Part shown: positions 6,539 to 14,439 of the stretch, one piece after another
How the letters are laid out: each line of letters opens with the position of its first letter
Numbering within the stretch: the stretch's first letter is position 1
Assembly (NCBI RefSeq): GCF_017430385.1
Contig: NZ_JAFRNB010000100.1
Coordinates: forward strand, 1 to 33,450
Direction: 5' to 3'
Source of the DNA: Treponema sp.
Lineage (GTDB): Bacteria > Spirochaetota > Spirochaetia > Treponematales > Treponemataceae
Length of the DNA: 33,450 nucleotides
Position numbers and translations under genes: made by a program
Notes under the pieces: generated by a model
What the model was told of the DNA's origin: nothing
Databases searched by the model: none
What the model saw: the letters and a program-made list of their open reading frames with translations, nothing else

Positions 6539-7522
6539 ATGTACAGTTTGCAGGATTTGTCGGAACATCTTAAAGAAATTCACGGTCTCCCGGTTCAAGA
6601 AAATCAGATTCAGGATTTGCGGAACATTGGGTATTATCATGGGTACAAAGGGTATCGGTTTATCAGGAAATCAAACAGCCCGATTAAATTCACTGCCTTT
6701 TCGCAGATAGTTTCCCTCAATAATTTTGATATGCAGCTAAAAGGCTTGATTTATCCGAACCTCATGTTCATAGAGAATGCCTTGAAAAGCTATGTTTTGG
6801 AAGCGACTCTTGCGGAAGTTCAGAGCGAAAGGCTCTCTGACATTTATAAGGAAGCCCTCACCTATTATAAAGATGAATTTCAACAAGGCAGCAACAATTA
6901 TAAAAAAGAATTCAAAAAGAGAATGGATCTGGAAATGAAAATCAATTCTTCTCTCACACGCGACTATATGCTTGGGAAAGATTTCGTCAATCATTTTTAT
7001 AATCAAGACCGGGACATTCCTATTTGGGCTGCATTTGAAAGCCTCACCCTGGGTGAATTCGGCACTTTTTATTCATGTGCAAATAAAAAGATTCGCGAAG
7101 CTGTTTCCAAACAACTGAATCTTCCAAAGAATTTTAATGATGACGGCTTTTTACTCGCAGATATAATTTTTGCCCTCAAAGACTTGCGGAACGCAATAGC
7201 GCATAACGGTATAATTTTTGACACACGCTTCGCAACACAAAAAGTGCCAGACCGCATAAAGAAAATGCTTGAACAAGAACTTAATATAAAAACTTTGGAT
7301 TTCAATTACATTGTTTCTTATATCGCATTGATAATTTTTCTTCTGAACAGAATGGAAGAATCAAAGCGATGCAAAAGTTTGGTACGCGAATTCCTGACCT
7401 TGCAGGAAATGCTGAATAAAATGCCTGTAGGTACAAAAATGCAGGTCAGGGGCGCAGAATTTGAAACAGTCATAAATGGTTTGGGCAAAATTCTTGGTGT
7501 TGACTTTTTCCCCAAAAAATGA
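6539..7522 (+). CDS. Abi_2 (AbiD/AbiF-like) abortive infection protein, HEPN fold
   Basis: A 327-residue protein, typical of the Abi_2 family. It shows an N-terminal DNA/RNA-contact-like segment (LRNIGYYHGYKGYRF), the helical core with KGLIYPNLMFIENALKSYV, DIPIWAAFESLTLGEFGTFY (a family hallmark) and the HEPN catalytic pattern R217-x4-H222 in LRNAIAHNG. HEPN Abi proteins are thought to be RNases that stop growth of phage-infected cells; that role is from the family, not shown here. An in-frame TGA at 6524 makes ATG 6539 the first possible start. It is alone on the + strand, facing the island's minus-strand operon, and shares the 7569-7604 terminator with it. Confidence 0.85.
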   Translation: MYSLQDLSEHLKEIHGLPVQENQIQDLRNIGYYHGYKGYRFIRKSNSPIKFTAFSQIVSLNNFDMQLKGLIYPNLMFIENALKSYVLEATLAEVQSERLSDIYKEALTYYKDEFQQGSNNYKKEFKKRMDLEMKINSSLTRDYMLGKDFVNHFYNQDRDIPIWAAFESLTLGEFGTFYSCANKKIREAVSKQLNLPKNFNDDGFLLADIIFALKDLRNAIAHNGIIFDTRFATQKVPDRIKKMLEQELNIKTLDFNYIVSYIALIIFLLNRMEESKRCKSLVREFLTLQEMLNKMPVGTKMQVRGAEFETVINGLGKILGVDFFPKK

Positions 7523-7568
7523 TATATTAATTTTTAGTTTACGGTGGAGCTTTCGGGCGACACTTAAG

Positions 7569-7604
7569 AAAGGAGCGGATGCGTTCGGCTCCTTTATTTT
7601 TTTT
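7569..7604. terminator. shared terminator of convergent genes
   Basis: AAAGGAGC (7569-7576) pairs with GCTCCTTT (7588-7595) around an 11-base loop, followed on the + strand by TTTATTTTTTTT. It ends the Abi_2 transcript. The T run overlaps the stop codon of the minus-strand VWA gene, which may also use the stem. Confidence 0.8.
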
Positions 7605-9435
7605 AAATCTCGTGTATTTTTCTTACAAGATGCCTCATCGCGTCCCTTGCGTTTGTGTCATACTGCCAGTGCTCATCGAACACTTTGATTACTTCGGGAT
7701 TTCCAGAATACCCCACTTCCAAAAGATAGAATTTCGATTTTTTTTCTTTTTGAGCGTTCACATCAGAAATAAGTTTGGCTGAAAATCCGCCCATTTCACC
7801 ATCGGTGACGGCAAGCACCTCGGCATTTTTCCACTCGTTTGTCTGCATGAGTTCAAGGGATTTTTCAAGTGCAGGGCTTGCATCCGTTCCGCCATTGAAA
7901 GATTTTCGCAAGAATTTTACAAGCTCCTCCAATCCTTTTGATTTTTCAAATTCTGACAAATCCTGAATTTCTATTTCTGTTGAGAAGGAAATCAAAAAGC
8001 ATTTGCGGTCTTCGTCAAGGCATTTTTTTGCAAGGGCGAAAGTGATTGTTTTTGCAACACGCTCAGGCGTTCCGTGCATTGAACCGCTCGTATCAACACA
8101 AATAATCACAGGTCCTTTCTGCTCAGTTTCTTTTACGGCTTTCTCTGTTTCTTCCTGCTTATGTTCTTCACGGATAGATTTCTGCTGATTAGTGTAAGAA
8201 TATGAAAGAAGTTTTTTTTCTGCAAATTTCTGGGCGAAATACAACTTCGTTACAGGATTTTGTGACATTGCAAGTTCTGTCGGCAATGCGGAAGAGATTT
8301 CCCCGCTCAACCGCAAGCCGCTGATTTGACCACGATATGCCGATTTCGGATGAAATTCTGTTTTGATTTCGACTTTATCCCGAAGTTCTTTTTCGTAGCG
8401 TTCTTTTTCTGCCTCCTGTCTGCCGATTAAGTCCGCAAGTTCTTTCAGAGATTTGTCATTTTCAAGCAAATCGGCAAAATCTTTGAGGATTTCAAAACCA
8501 TAGTCATCAAAATTGCCTTTCGACAAATCCCAGAGACGACCAAAATCCTTTATAAAGGGTTTAAGTAGCTCTTCAAGTTTTTTAAATTGCTCGATTTTTT
8601 TGTACAGTTCTTCAAGATAAGCACGGCGTTTTTTGTCGATTTCTTCAAGCTGCCATGCCATGTAGCGTTCGGTCAGAGATTTCTGCAAATCAGATTTGAG
8701 ATTTCGGGAAAGAATTTCAAATTCGTGGTTTAATTCTTCTTTGCTCTTTTTTGATTTCTTGTCTTTTTGAGATGGTGAATCAAGTTCGGCATGACTGTCT
8801 TTGTTATCCTGGACTTGCTTTTTGTCATCCTGATTTTGTCTCAGAATCTCATCGTATTCATTTTTATAAAAATCAAAATTGGCGGAATTATCTTTCCCGG
8901 TTAGAGTTTTCCCAAGTTCAGTTTTATGGCTTTCAAGATTTTTCAGTAACTCTTCGTTTGAAAGTCGCTGAGTTTTTTGAACAATAATATTTTCGTTATA
9001 AAAGGGATTTTCGGGATTCGTGATTTCAGTTTCTTCGTAGGAATTCTGCAGCGTATCAAGGATTTCGGTCTGAATCTGCTCGTTCAGCTGGGAATGATTT
9101 TTTGCAAAATCAAGCAAGTCTTTCTGAGTCTGATTTTGCGTCTGCAAAAATTTTGAAACTTCCGTGCTTTGAGAATTTGAAGCAAACGGCAGCTTTTCAG
9201 AATCAGGAAGCGTAGCGTCAAGAGCATCGGCAAGGCTTTGTGTCAGAGCTTTCCGCTCAATTTCATCGCCGAATTTTGATGAACCGAATTTCTCGAACTT
9301 ACGGATTTTCTTGTTCTCAGAATAGCTTTTTTTTACAACGCTTTCGTGAAAACTTCGCATCCTGTCTTTTTTTTCAAGCTTGCCCAATGCCAGAAGAGAA
9401 AATCTGCGTGATTTGTCGGAAATATGTTTTTTCAT
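7603..9435 (-). CDS. ViaA-like VWA-domain protein, partner of the MoxR ATPase
   Basis: A 610-residue soluble protein. The C-terminal VWA domain (about residues 435-610) carries the metal site: D-x-S-x-S in CVDTSGSMHG, the threonine in NGGTDASPAL, and the aspartate in VTDGEMGG. The middle third is strongly helical and charged (RYMAWQLEEIDKKRRAYLEEL), with a ViaA-like REAEKERYEKEL region and the YRGQISGLRLSGEISSALPTEL segment typical of ViaA. ViaA works with the AAA+ ATPase RavA, encoded 2 bases upstream here. Residues about 196-223 are encoded by an inverted repeat element (8769-8850) and look like an in-frame insert. Last gene of the operon; no ribosome site is visible, so translation is probably coupled to the ATPase. 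Confidence 0.85.
   Translation of the reverse strand: MKKHISDKSRRFSLLALGKLEKKDRMRSFHESVVKKSYSENKKIRKFEKFGSSKFGDEIERKALTQSLADALDATLPDSEKLPFASNSQSTEVSKFLQTQNQTQKDLLDFAKNHSQLNEQIQTEILDTLQNSYEETEITNPENPFYNENIIVQKTQRLSNEELLKNLESHKTELGKTLTGKDNSANFDFYKNEYDEILRQNQDDKKQVQDNKDSHAELDSPSQKDKKSKKSKEELNHEFEILSRNLKSDLQKSLTERYMAWQLEEIDKKRRAYLEELYKKIEQFKKLEELLKPFIKDFGRLWDLSKGNFDDYGFEILKDFADLLENDKSLKELADLIGRQEAEKERYEKELRDKVEIKTEFHPKSAYRGQISGLRLSGEISSALPTELAMSQNPVTKLYFAQKFAEKKLLSYSYTNQQKSIREEHKQEETEKAVKETEQKGPVIICVDTSGSMHGTPERVAKTITFALAKKCLDEDRKCFLISFSTEIEIQDLSEFEKSKGLEELVKFLRKSFNGGTDASPALEKSLELMQTNEWKNAEVLAVTDGEMGGFSAKLISDVNAQKEKKSKFYLLEVGYSGNPEVIKVFDEHWQYDTNARDAMRHLVRKIHEI
8769..8850. repeat. inverted repeat element read in frame inside the VWA gene
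   Basis: Two 27-base arms, 8769-8795 and 8824-8850, match as an imperfect inverted repeat (19 of 27 positions). The outer ends GAGAT and ATGAC/GTCAT are identical. The coding strand gives DNKDSHAELDSPSQ, a peptide typical of translated palindromic repeats (HAELDS). It resembles the dispersed GTCAT...GAACTTGATTC...CATCTC repeats common in bacterial intergenic DNA. Confidence 0.7.
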
Positions 9436-9437
9436 TG

Positions 9438-11450
9438 CTACAATGCCAGTTTACGAATCAAAAGAATATTAAATTCATGGTCTAAAGTCGTATAATCCGC
9501 TTCCCCAACATCAAAATCAAAGTAATAGGCAGCACCTTTTCCTTTTGTTGAAGAACTCCAGTATTTACCAGAAAGATCGAAATCATTTTTTTCATGGGAA
9601 TTCTCATAAATCTGCTTCAACTGCTCAATTGTCGGTAACATCCAGCCAGAATTATACGGCTCTGAAAAATCTTTGCCATATTCCTCAGCCTTTTTCTTTG
9701 CTCTTTTAAAATCAAAATCATTGAATTTTTCCCAAGCAATACCAAATGCTGAATCTGTCGTGTCGCCTTTCATACAAACTTTTGCAATAATGTCTGACTC
9801 AGCAACCTTAGACTTTGCTTTTTTGAAAGTACCGTTCTTCAAGATGATGTCACAAAGATCAAAATCAGATTTTACATTTGAGTCGGAAGCATAACGCTCA
9901 TGCTGTTCTTTGAGTTTGAGTTTTTTATCTTCCAGGATTTTGATTGATTCGTCAATTTTGTTCAGAAGAATCGGGCTATATCTGCTTGCATTGGCAAAGG
10001 CATTCTCGGTGAAAGGCTTTTCGTTCTCAGCTCTGAAATTCTGCAAATCCGCGATTTCTGAGTCAATTTGCTCAACAATCGGAGTGTATTCTTCTTTGTC
10101 AAAGGCTTCCATCAAGGTCTTTTTGGCAACTGGCTCGAAGAGTTTTTGTGAATTTTCATCATAATGAGCTGGAACAGCAGGAACTGGTTTTGTTTTGTTT
10201 ACTGTAAAGTCCCAATTACACCTGATTGTATCTCCAGTTCTAGTAAATGAATAATAATCATAATACTCTTTATTTGGCCTATATATATTATGATATGAAG
10301 AAGAATAGTTATCCCTTTCGCCTACACCAACATACCATGTTTCTCCATCGGAATTCCGTGTACACTCATAACATTTTTTGTTTCCGATTGTAACAATTTT
10401 ATCTTCGCTTGGCTTAGCAGGAACCTCGTCAACAAATTCAAACCATTTTTCGTCAACAGAATCCTTAAATTCATCAATCTGATCAGAAATATCTCCGATT
10501 GCAGTGGATTTGCCGATTCCGTTCTGTTTCAAAATCTTCTCGACAATTCCGCCTACTTCATCATGCTGCTTGTCGGTATTCCAGATAGCATATTCAATCA
10601 ACGAGCAGTCCATCAAATCCACGGAGTCACGACCGTTCAAGAACGCACTTGTTTTTAAGATATGCACGATTTTTTTCCAGCGGCGGTCTGAGACATAATA
10701 GTTTTCGCCATCTTCTGATTTGTGCTTTCCGTCCGCATTGAGCATGGTAAGTTCCTGGCGGATCGCTGTGATTACGGCTTTTGCTTCATCGCTAAGCACA
10801 ACTTTGTTTATTTCACCTTGCCATTTTTCCACATCACTTATTTCAAGCAAGGCAGATTTTTGTTCATCTGTAAGGACAAGCTCTTTGTTTCCGTCATCGA
10901 CGACTTTGAAAAAATCATCTTCGTTCGTAACAGGATTCACAAAAACTCGGAGGATAAACCTGTCCCAAAGTGCCTCAAGGCCGCGGTTCTTTTCGGGAAG
11001 CTCGTTTGAAGCAGAAGAAAGCGATACAAGCGGAACTTTTTCGACATTTTTTCCGTTGTGGAATTTCTTTTCGTTTATAATCGTAAGGAGAGTGTTCAGG
11101 ATTGCAGGACCACTCTTCCAGATTTCATCAAGAAAAGCGACTTTTGCACTTGGAAGATAGCCTTCGGTTTGTCGGTTGTAACGGCTCGGTTTTTCGTTGA
11201 GGGCAGAAAGGTCAACAGGTCCGCAGATTTCGTCTGGTGTGGAAAATTTATTCATCAGATATTCAAAATATCCGCCATTTTCAGTGGTAAATTTTCCGTC
11301 TTTATAAAAATCCTTGAATGCGGCGGCAATGCGACGGCTAATCATGGATTTTGCAGTTCCCGGAGGCCCCATAAAGAAAATACTTTTCATTCGATTTTGG
11401 AGCCGCACTTTCTTCCTGCAAGTCTTGTGGGCGTTCAATTGGTCGTTCAT
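9438..11450 (-). CDS. RavA-like MoxR AAA+ ATPase with C-terminal DUF1566-like domain
   Basis: A 670-residue protein. Walker A is GPPGTAKS at residues 28-35, Walker B VAFLDEIWKS with D108-E109, sensor SASNELPEKNRGLEALWDRFILR, and a RavA-type lid with SDRRWKKIVHILKTSAFLNGRD. MoxR/RavA ATPases work as chaperone-like remodellers with VWA partners. The linker is charged and helical; residues 602-670 read GWMLPTIEQLKQIY ... KYWSSS ... YYFDFDVG, the pattern of DUF1566/FGE-like (C-type lectin fold) domains. Only 27 residues precede Walker A, whereas RavA has about 45; the usual ER..AIRLALLAA segment is missing in every frame. The start overlaps the upstream membrane-protein gene by 113 bases (+1 frame relative to it). 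GGAG lies 11 bases before the ATG. Confidence 0.85.
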   Translation of the reverse strand: MNDQLNAHKTCRKKVRLQNRMKSIFFMGPPGTAKSMISRRIAAAFKDFYKDGKFTTENGGYFEYLMNKFSTPDEICGPVDLSALNEKPSRYNRQTEGYLPSAKVAFLDEIWKSGPAILNTLLTIINEKKFHNGKNVEKVPLVSLSSASNELPEKNRGLEALWDRFILRVFVNPVTNEDDFFKVVDDGNKELVLTDEQKSALLEISDVEKWQGEINKVVLSDEAKAVITAIRQELTMLNADGKHKSEDGENYYVSDRRWKKIVHILKTSAFLNGRDSVDLMDCSLIEYAIWNTDKQHDEVGGIVEKILKQNGIGKSTAIGDISDQIDEFKDSVDEKWFEFVDEVPAKPSEDKIVTIGNKKCYECTRNSDGETWYVGVGERDNYSSSYHNIYRPNKEYYDYYSFTRTGDTIRCNWDFTVNKTKPVPAVPAHYDENSQKLFEPVAKKTLMEAFDKEEYTPIVEQIDSEIADLQNFRAENEKPFTENAFANASRYSPILLNKIDESIKILEDKKLKLKEQHERYASDSNVKSDFDLCDIILKNGTFKKAKSKVAESDIIAKVCMKGDTTDSAFGIAWEKFNDFDFKRAKKKAEEYGKDFSEPYNSGWMLPTIEQLKQIYENSHEKNDFDLSGKYWSSSTKGKGAAYYFDFDVGEADYTTLDHEFNILLIRKLAL

Positions 11451-12231
11451 CCAGAATCACTCTCCAGCTTTGGGCAAGCATAATAAATGTGATAATCGTG
11501 CTCACGAAGATGAATGCAAGGATTGCAAAATTTGCCTGATTTTCAAACATTCTCATATAATAATATCCGCTAAACGCATGAAAGCCGAAGAATTCAAATG
11601 TAACAGCAGTCACGGCACCAAGAATAGCGAAATATGTTCTGCGGGAAAAATTGTTCCTTGTAAGAATCTTGAGCGACCAGTGCAAAAGAACAACGAGAGC
11701 CAAAAATGCAAGGAAAAGTCCTGAGGCGACTCTGAAATCAAATTTGGCGAAAATTAAAAGCCCCGCCAGAGCAAAAATCGCAAAAATCCGTTTTGTTCTG
11801 TAGGATTTTTTTGTCTTGGAAGAAAGAAAATAAGAAACAAAGCTGATTATGTAAAAACAAAGTATCATGGCATAAAACAGAGCCTCAAATCTGTTCTCAC
11901 AAAATCCATCTCTGTAGAATCTGTAATCTCGCGGAATGAATTTGTCAAAGTCTGGTTCACTCGTTATCGTCACCTGAATGTCCGTGTATTCAGATTTCTT
12001 GTTTTCACTAAGATTTTCATTTTCATTTTTTGAAAATCGCCCTGACTTTCTGAAACGGACTGGAGAAACCTTTCCTTCCAAAACTTTGTTGATTGCATTT
12101 TCAACTGTAAGTTTCACCTGCTCAAGTTCCTCGGCGGTTTTTGGGGTGTATTCTCTCTTTCGGGTTCCGTCTTCATTTGTTTTTTGGAAGGGAATATTTT
12201 TCATTTCTGTAATAAGGATATTGCTCATCAT
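11338..12231 (-). CDS. multi-pass membrane protein of unknown function
   Basis: A 297-residue protein with a soluble N-terminal part (about 1-112) and five predicted membrane helices near residues 116-136, 148-164, 170-187, 199-218 and 234-254. A 40-residue tail (DERPIERPQDLQEESAAPKS) overlaps the ATPase gene in another frame. CGGAGAAA lies just upstream of a double ATG (12231 and 12228); M10 at 12204 is a weaker alternative. It overlaps the preceding small membrane-protein gene by 59 bases. I do not recognise the family. Tight overlap with the RavA-like ATPase suggests it anchors or signals to that complex; this is inference. The N-terminal segment TAEELEQVKLTVENAINKVL looks like an amphipathic helix. 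Confidence 0.7.
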   Translation of the reverse strand: MMSNILITEMKNIPFQKTNEDGTRKREYTPKTAEELEQVKLTVENAINKVLEGKVSPVRFRKSGRFSKNENENLSENKKSEYTDIQVTITSEPDFDKFIPRDYRFYRDGFCENRFEALFYAMILCFYIISFVSYFLSSKTKKSYRTKRIFAIFALAGLLIFAKFDFRVASGLFLAFLALVVLLHWSLKILTRNNFSRRTYFAILGAVTAVTFEFFGFHAFSGYYYMRMFENQANFAILAFIFVSTIITFIMLAQSWRVILDERPIERPQDLQEESAAPKSNEKYFLYGASGNCKIHD

Positions 12232-12580
12232 TTTCTCCGTTCAGAGTGTAAGTGCCTTCCACATTCCCTTTGTAGATGATTTTCGGAGCCTCACATTCAA
12301 TTGAGTCTTTTGACTCCAGTTTCCAGCCTTTGTAAGAAAGCTCATCCTGGATGCGTTCAGAAATCTCATCTTTTGCGGTGAAATCATTTTTGAAATCTCC
12401 CGAATGATAATCGAAACCTTCTTTCAAAGAAATAAATTTCTCAGCGGCAAGATTTTCCATTTTCTTTGAAAGAGAGCTGAATTTAACCGAGTTATAAACA
12501 GAAATGCCTGTAATAACTCCCATACCTGCGCAGATTATTGCTGCGACTCCACCCAAGATTTTTTTTGCGTTCTTTTTCAT
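12173..12580 (-). CDS. small single-pass membrane protein of unknown function
   Basis: A 135-residue protein starting MKKNAKKILGG. One membrane helix at about residues 9-29 (GGVAAIICAGMGVITGISVY) is followed by about 105 soluble residues ending YPYYRNEKYSLPKNK. An upstream ATG (12589) would sit only 2 bases from the AGGAG ribosome site; the ATG at 12580 has a normal 10-base spacing and was chosen. It is the first gene after an internal terminator, so it leads the RavA/ViaA section. Helix orientation suggests a body outside the cytoplasm. No family recognised. Confidence 0.65.
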   Translation of the reverse strand: MKKNAKKILGGVAAIICAGMGVITGISVYNSVKFSSLSKKMENLAAEKFISLKEGFDYHSGDFKNDFTAKDEISERIQDELSYKGWKLESKDSIECEAPKIIYKGNVEGTYTLNGENDEQYPYYRNEKYSLPKNK

Positions 12581-12597
12581 AGTTCGCATTCTCCTAT

Positions 12598-12643
12598 AAA
12601 AAAAGGCTGTCCTTTCTGAAGTTTGATAACTTCTAGGACAGCC
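12598..12643 (-). terminator. strong terminator inside the island operon
   Basis: On the minus strand GGCTGTCCT pairs with AGGACAGCC, with an inner GAAGTT/AACTTC stem, followed by TTTTTTTATAGGAG. The T run is directly followed by the next gene's ribosome site. It separates the sigma-like gene (ends 12664) from the membrane/RavA/ViaA genes, so these need readthrough, antitermination or another promoter. Confidence 0.85.
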
Positions 12644-12663
12644 CCATGTTTTGTTATTTGTTT

Positions 12664-13800
12664 TTATCTAATCAGGAATCTCTTCGCAAAGTCTTTGTCA
12701 GATTCTTCGTTGAAGCCTGCCTTTTCGAATCTTTCAATGACATCATCATAAAAGCGCCCCAACTTTTTCGAGAAATAAGATTTTGCGTGATCAGCTTCCT
12801 TTTCCAAAGCCTGCATTTCCGGGAGTTTGTAATTTTCATCAGTGAACAGCTTATTCAAAATCGCTGAATCCAGAATACTTGCTTTTCGGAACAATTTTTC
12901 CAGATTCACAATATACTCGCTGTCTTCATTTGTGATTTTACGGACTTCCAAGAAACGACCGTCTTTGCCATCTTTTTTGGGTGCCAATCTTTGTGGGAAA
13001 TGCTTTCTGCACAAATCAACGGTCAGTGCTTTTGTGAAGTAAGTACGTTCTTCCAGTGATTCGTTGAATTTTTCCTCCAGTTCTGACTTTATCGCTTCAA
13101 GAAGCGATTCCAGCTGCGAATTTAATTCGAAGACTTTTGCTGGGCGCATGAAATATCCATTATGGATTTCTTCTACGCCGTTTTTCTCCTGTTTTTTATC
13201 AATGACATCAAACTCTTCGCTTTCATCATTTGTCTGAATCTGTGAAACAGTTTTTCTTTCCCAAAGAGCTTTCAATTCCACAACTTTTTCAATCGTGGTT
13301 TCAAGTGAGTCCGCAATCTTGATGTTGCGTTTTTTTTCATCCTTGAAACCGAATTTTTTATATTGCTCATCGAGAGCTTTGATTTTCTTTGCTTTTTTAA
13401 ATGCATCTTCGGGAATTTTCATGCCGCCATTTTTTTGTTCGGCCGAATCCTTTTGTTTAAGGAAATTCAACCGTCGTTTTATTGAAGAGCAGGCATACTG
13501 ACTGAACGACATTTTTCCGTTTGAATCGGATTTTTCGAAAGATTCAAGACAGTCCGCAGAAGTTTTGAAAATCTCATCGGAATAAGAGTTGTAGTTTACA
13601 TCTTCTGATTTGTCCTCGCCTTCTTCCGCACTTTTTGGAATGGTGACATAAACCTTGTACAATGCAATCTGGATTTTCTCCCTGACAGCCAGTCTTTTGC
13701 TCTCGACATTTGTTTGCCCTTGCAACGAGACATATTCCGCATAAAGGGCATTTATTTCGTCGAAGAACTTTTCTTTTGTGGTCTTTTCGTTCTCAGCCAT
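12664..13800 (-). CDS. divergent sigma-70-like factor (putative)
   Basis: A 378-residue soluble, charged protein. Residues 75-111 read like sigma region 2: DEIFKTSADCLESFEKS, a short linker, then GKMSFSQYACSSIKRRL, matching the D..Q.....L..A....D..G..FS.YA...I... pattern of region 2.2-2.4. Residues 127-201 resemble region 3: MKIPEDAF, IADSLETTIEKVVELKALW, then TVSQIQTNDESEEFDVID in place of the usual VSLD....ED...D. A helix-turn-helix-like C-terminus (about 330-365, KSYFSKKLGRFYDDVIE) could be region 4 but is weak. If correct it would redirect RNA polymerase to special promoters. Its ATG is 2 bases after the CARF-like gene with GAGGA over that gene's stop, so the two are translationally coupled. 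Alternative: another helical DNA-binding protein with chance similarity. Confidence 0.55.
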   Translation of the reverse strand: MAENEKTTKEKFFDEINALYAEYVSLQGQTNVESKRLAVREKIQIALYKVYVTIPKSAEEGEDKSEDVNYNSYSDEIFKTSADCLESFEKSDSNGKMSFSQYACSSIKRRLNFLKQKDSAEQKNGGMKIPEDAFKKAKKIKALDEQYKKFGFKDEKKRNIKIADSLETTIEKVVELKALWERKTVSQIQTNDESEEFDVIDKKQEKNGVEEIHNGYFMRPAKVFELNSQLESLLEAIKSELEEKFNESLEERTYFTKALTVDLCRKHFPQRLAPKKDGKDGRFLEVRKITNEDSEYIVNLEKLFRKASILDSAILNKLFTDENYKLPEMQALEKEADHAKSYFSKKLGRFYDDVIERFEKAGFNEESDKDFAKRFLIR

Positions 13801-13802
13801 AA

Positions 13803-14423
13803 TCAGTCCTCAAACAATGATTCTACAGCCTTAATCGCCTTTTCGCCGGTGCTTGATTCAATAGTGTTAGTGAATGAGTTGAGCAGATATAAAGGCGTGA
13901 TATCGTAAATCATTTCTGAGCCTTCTTTAATTTTTCCGCCAACAAATTCTACTTTTGAATAAACGATGTTGCCGACCGTGCAATCAAAGAATTTCTCAGC
14001 AAATTGAATCACTGTGAGAAGAAGAAAGGCAAGAGGTTTCGGGCCGTAAGTGACATCAGCATAAATCTCAGCCCCCTCTTCCAGCTCCTTGATGAGAGTC
14101 TTGAACATGAACTGGAAATTCGTTTTTGAAGGGTCGAAAGCACTTGGAAGGATTTCCTTGCTGATTTTTGCCCCGACTTTATTGAGCGAATTAAGTTCGT
14201 CGATGAAAAGCTTAGCATTTTCCGTGCCCGCATTCTCGCCGCCCTTTGTCTCAAGAAGAATTACTTTTATCTCATCATCTTTTTGTAGAGTGCTTGCAAC
14301 TGCAGGATTCACCGCGAAGTAAATAGGTTCCTCGCACTCAATAAGGGCGTTTCCGTCTACAGGGTATTTTCGTTTTTCAAGTCCCCCCTTCAAAGGGAGT
14401 GTCGCAAATACGATTTTTTTCAT
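13803..14423 (-). CDS. TM1812/CARF-like protein (putative nucleotide sensor)
   Basis: A 206-residue Rossmann-like protein. It starts with a beta strand (MKKIVFATLPLKGG), has a second strand KVILLETKGG, and carries ADVTYGPKPLAFLLLTVIQF at residues 122-141, the place where TM1812/Csx2-type CARF proteins have D-T-H-G-x-R-x-x-P. It is followed by NIVYSKVEF and MIYDITPLYLLNSFTNTIE, again the TM1812 order (I-Y-Y-G, then a D-L-T helix). CARF domains bind cyclic oligoadenylates in type III CRISPR immunity. Here there is no effector domain and no cas gene or array in the window. The HG of the motif is changed to YG. GAGG lies 10 bases before the ATG. It is coupled to the sigma-like gene downstream. 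Alternative: an unrelated Rossmann protein. Confidence 0.6.
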   Translation of the reverse strand: MKKIVFATLPLKGGLEKRKYPVDGNALIECEEPIYFAVNPAVASTLQKDDEIKVILLETKGGENAGTENAKLFIDELNSLNKVGAKISKEILPSAFDPSKTNFQFMFKTLIKELEEGAEIYADVTYGPKPLAFLLLTVIQFAEKFFDCTVGNIVYSKVEFVGGKIKEGSEMIYDITPLYLLNSFTNTIESSTGEKAIKAVESLFED

Positions 14424-14439
14424 TTTGGTTAAACCTCGC

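Noticed and set aside
14380..14410. Repeat-like run ACTCCCTTTGAAGGGGGGAC in the CARF-like gene start
   Set aside because: It is a short imperfect palindrome and encodes an expected strand-turn segment; no second copy was seen in the window.
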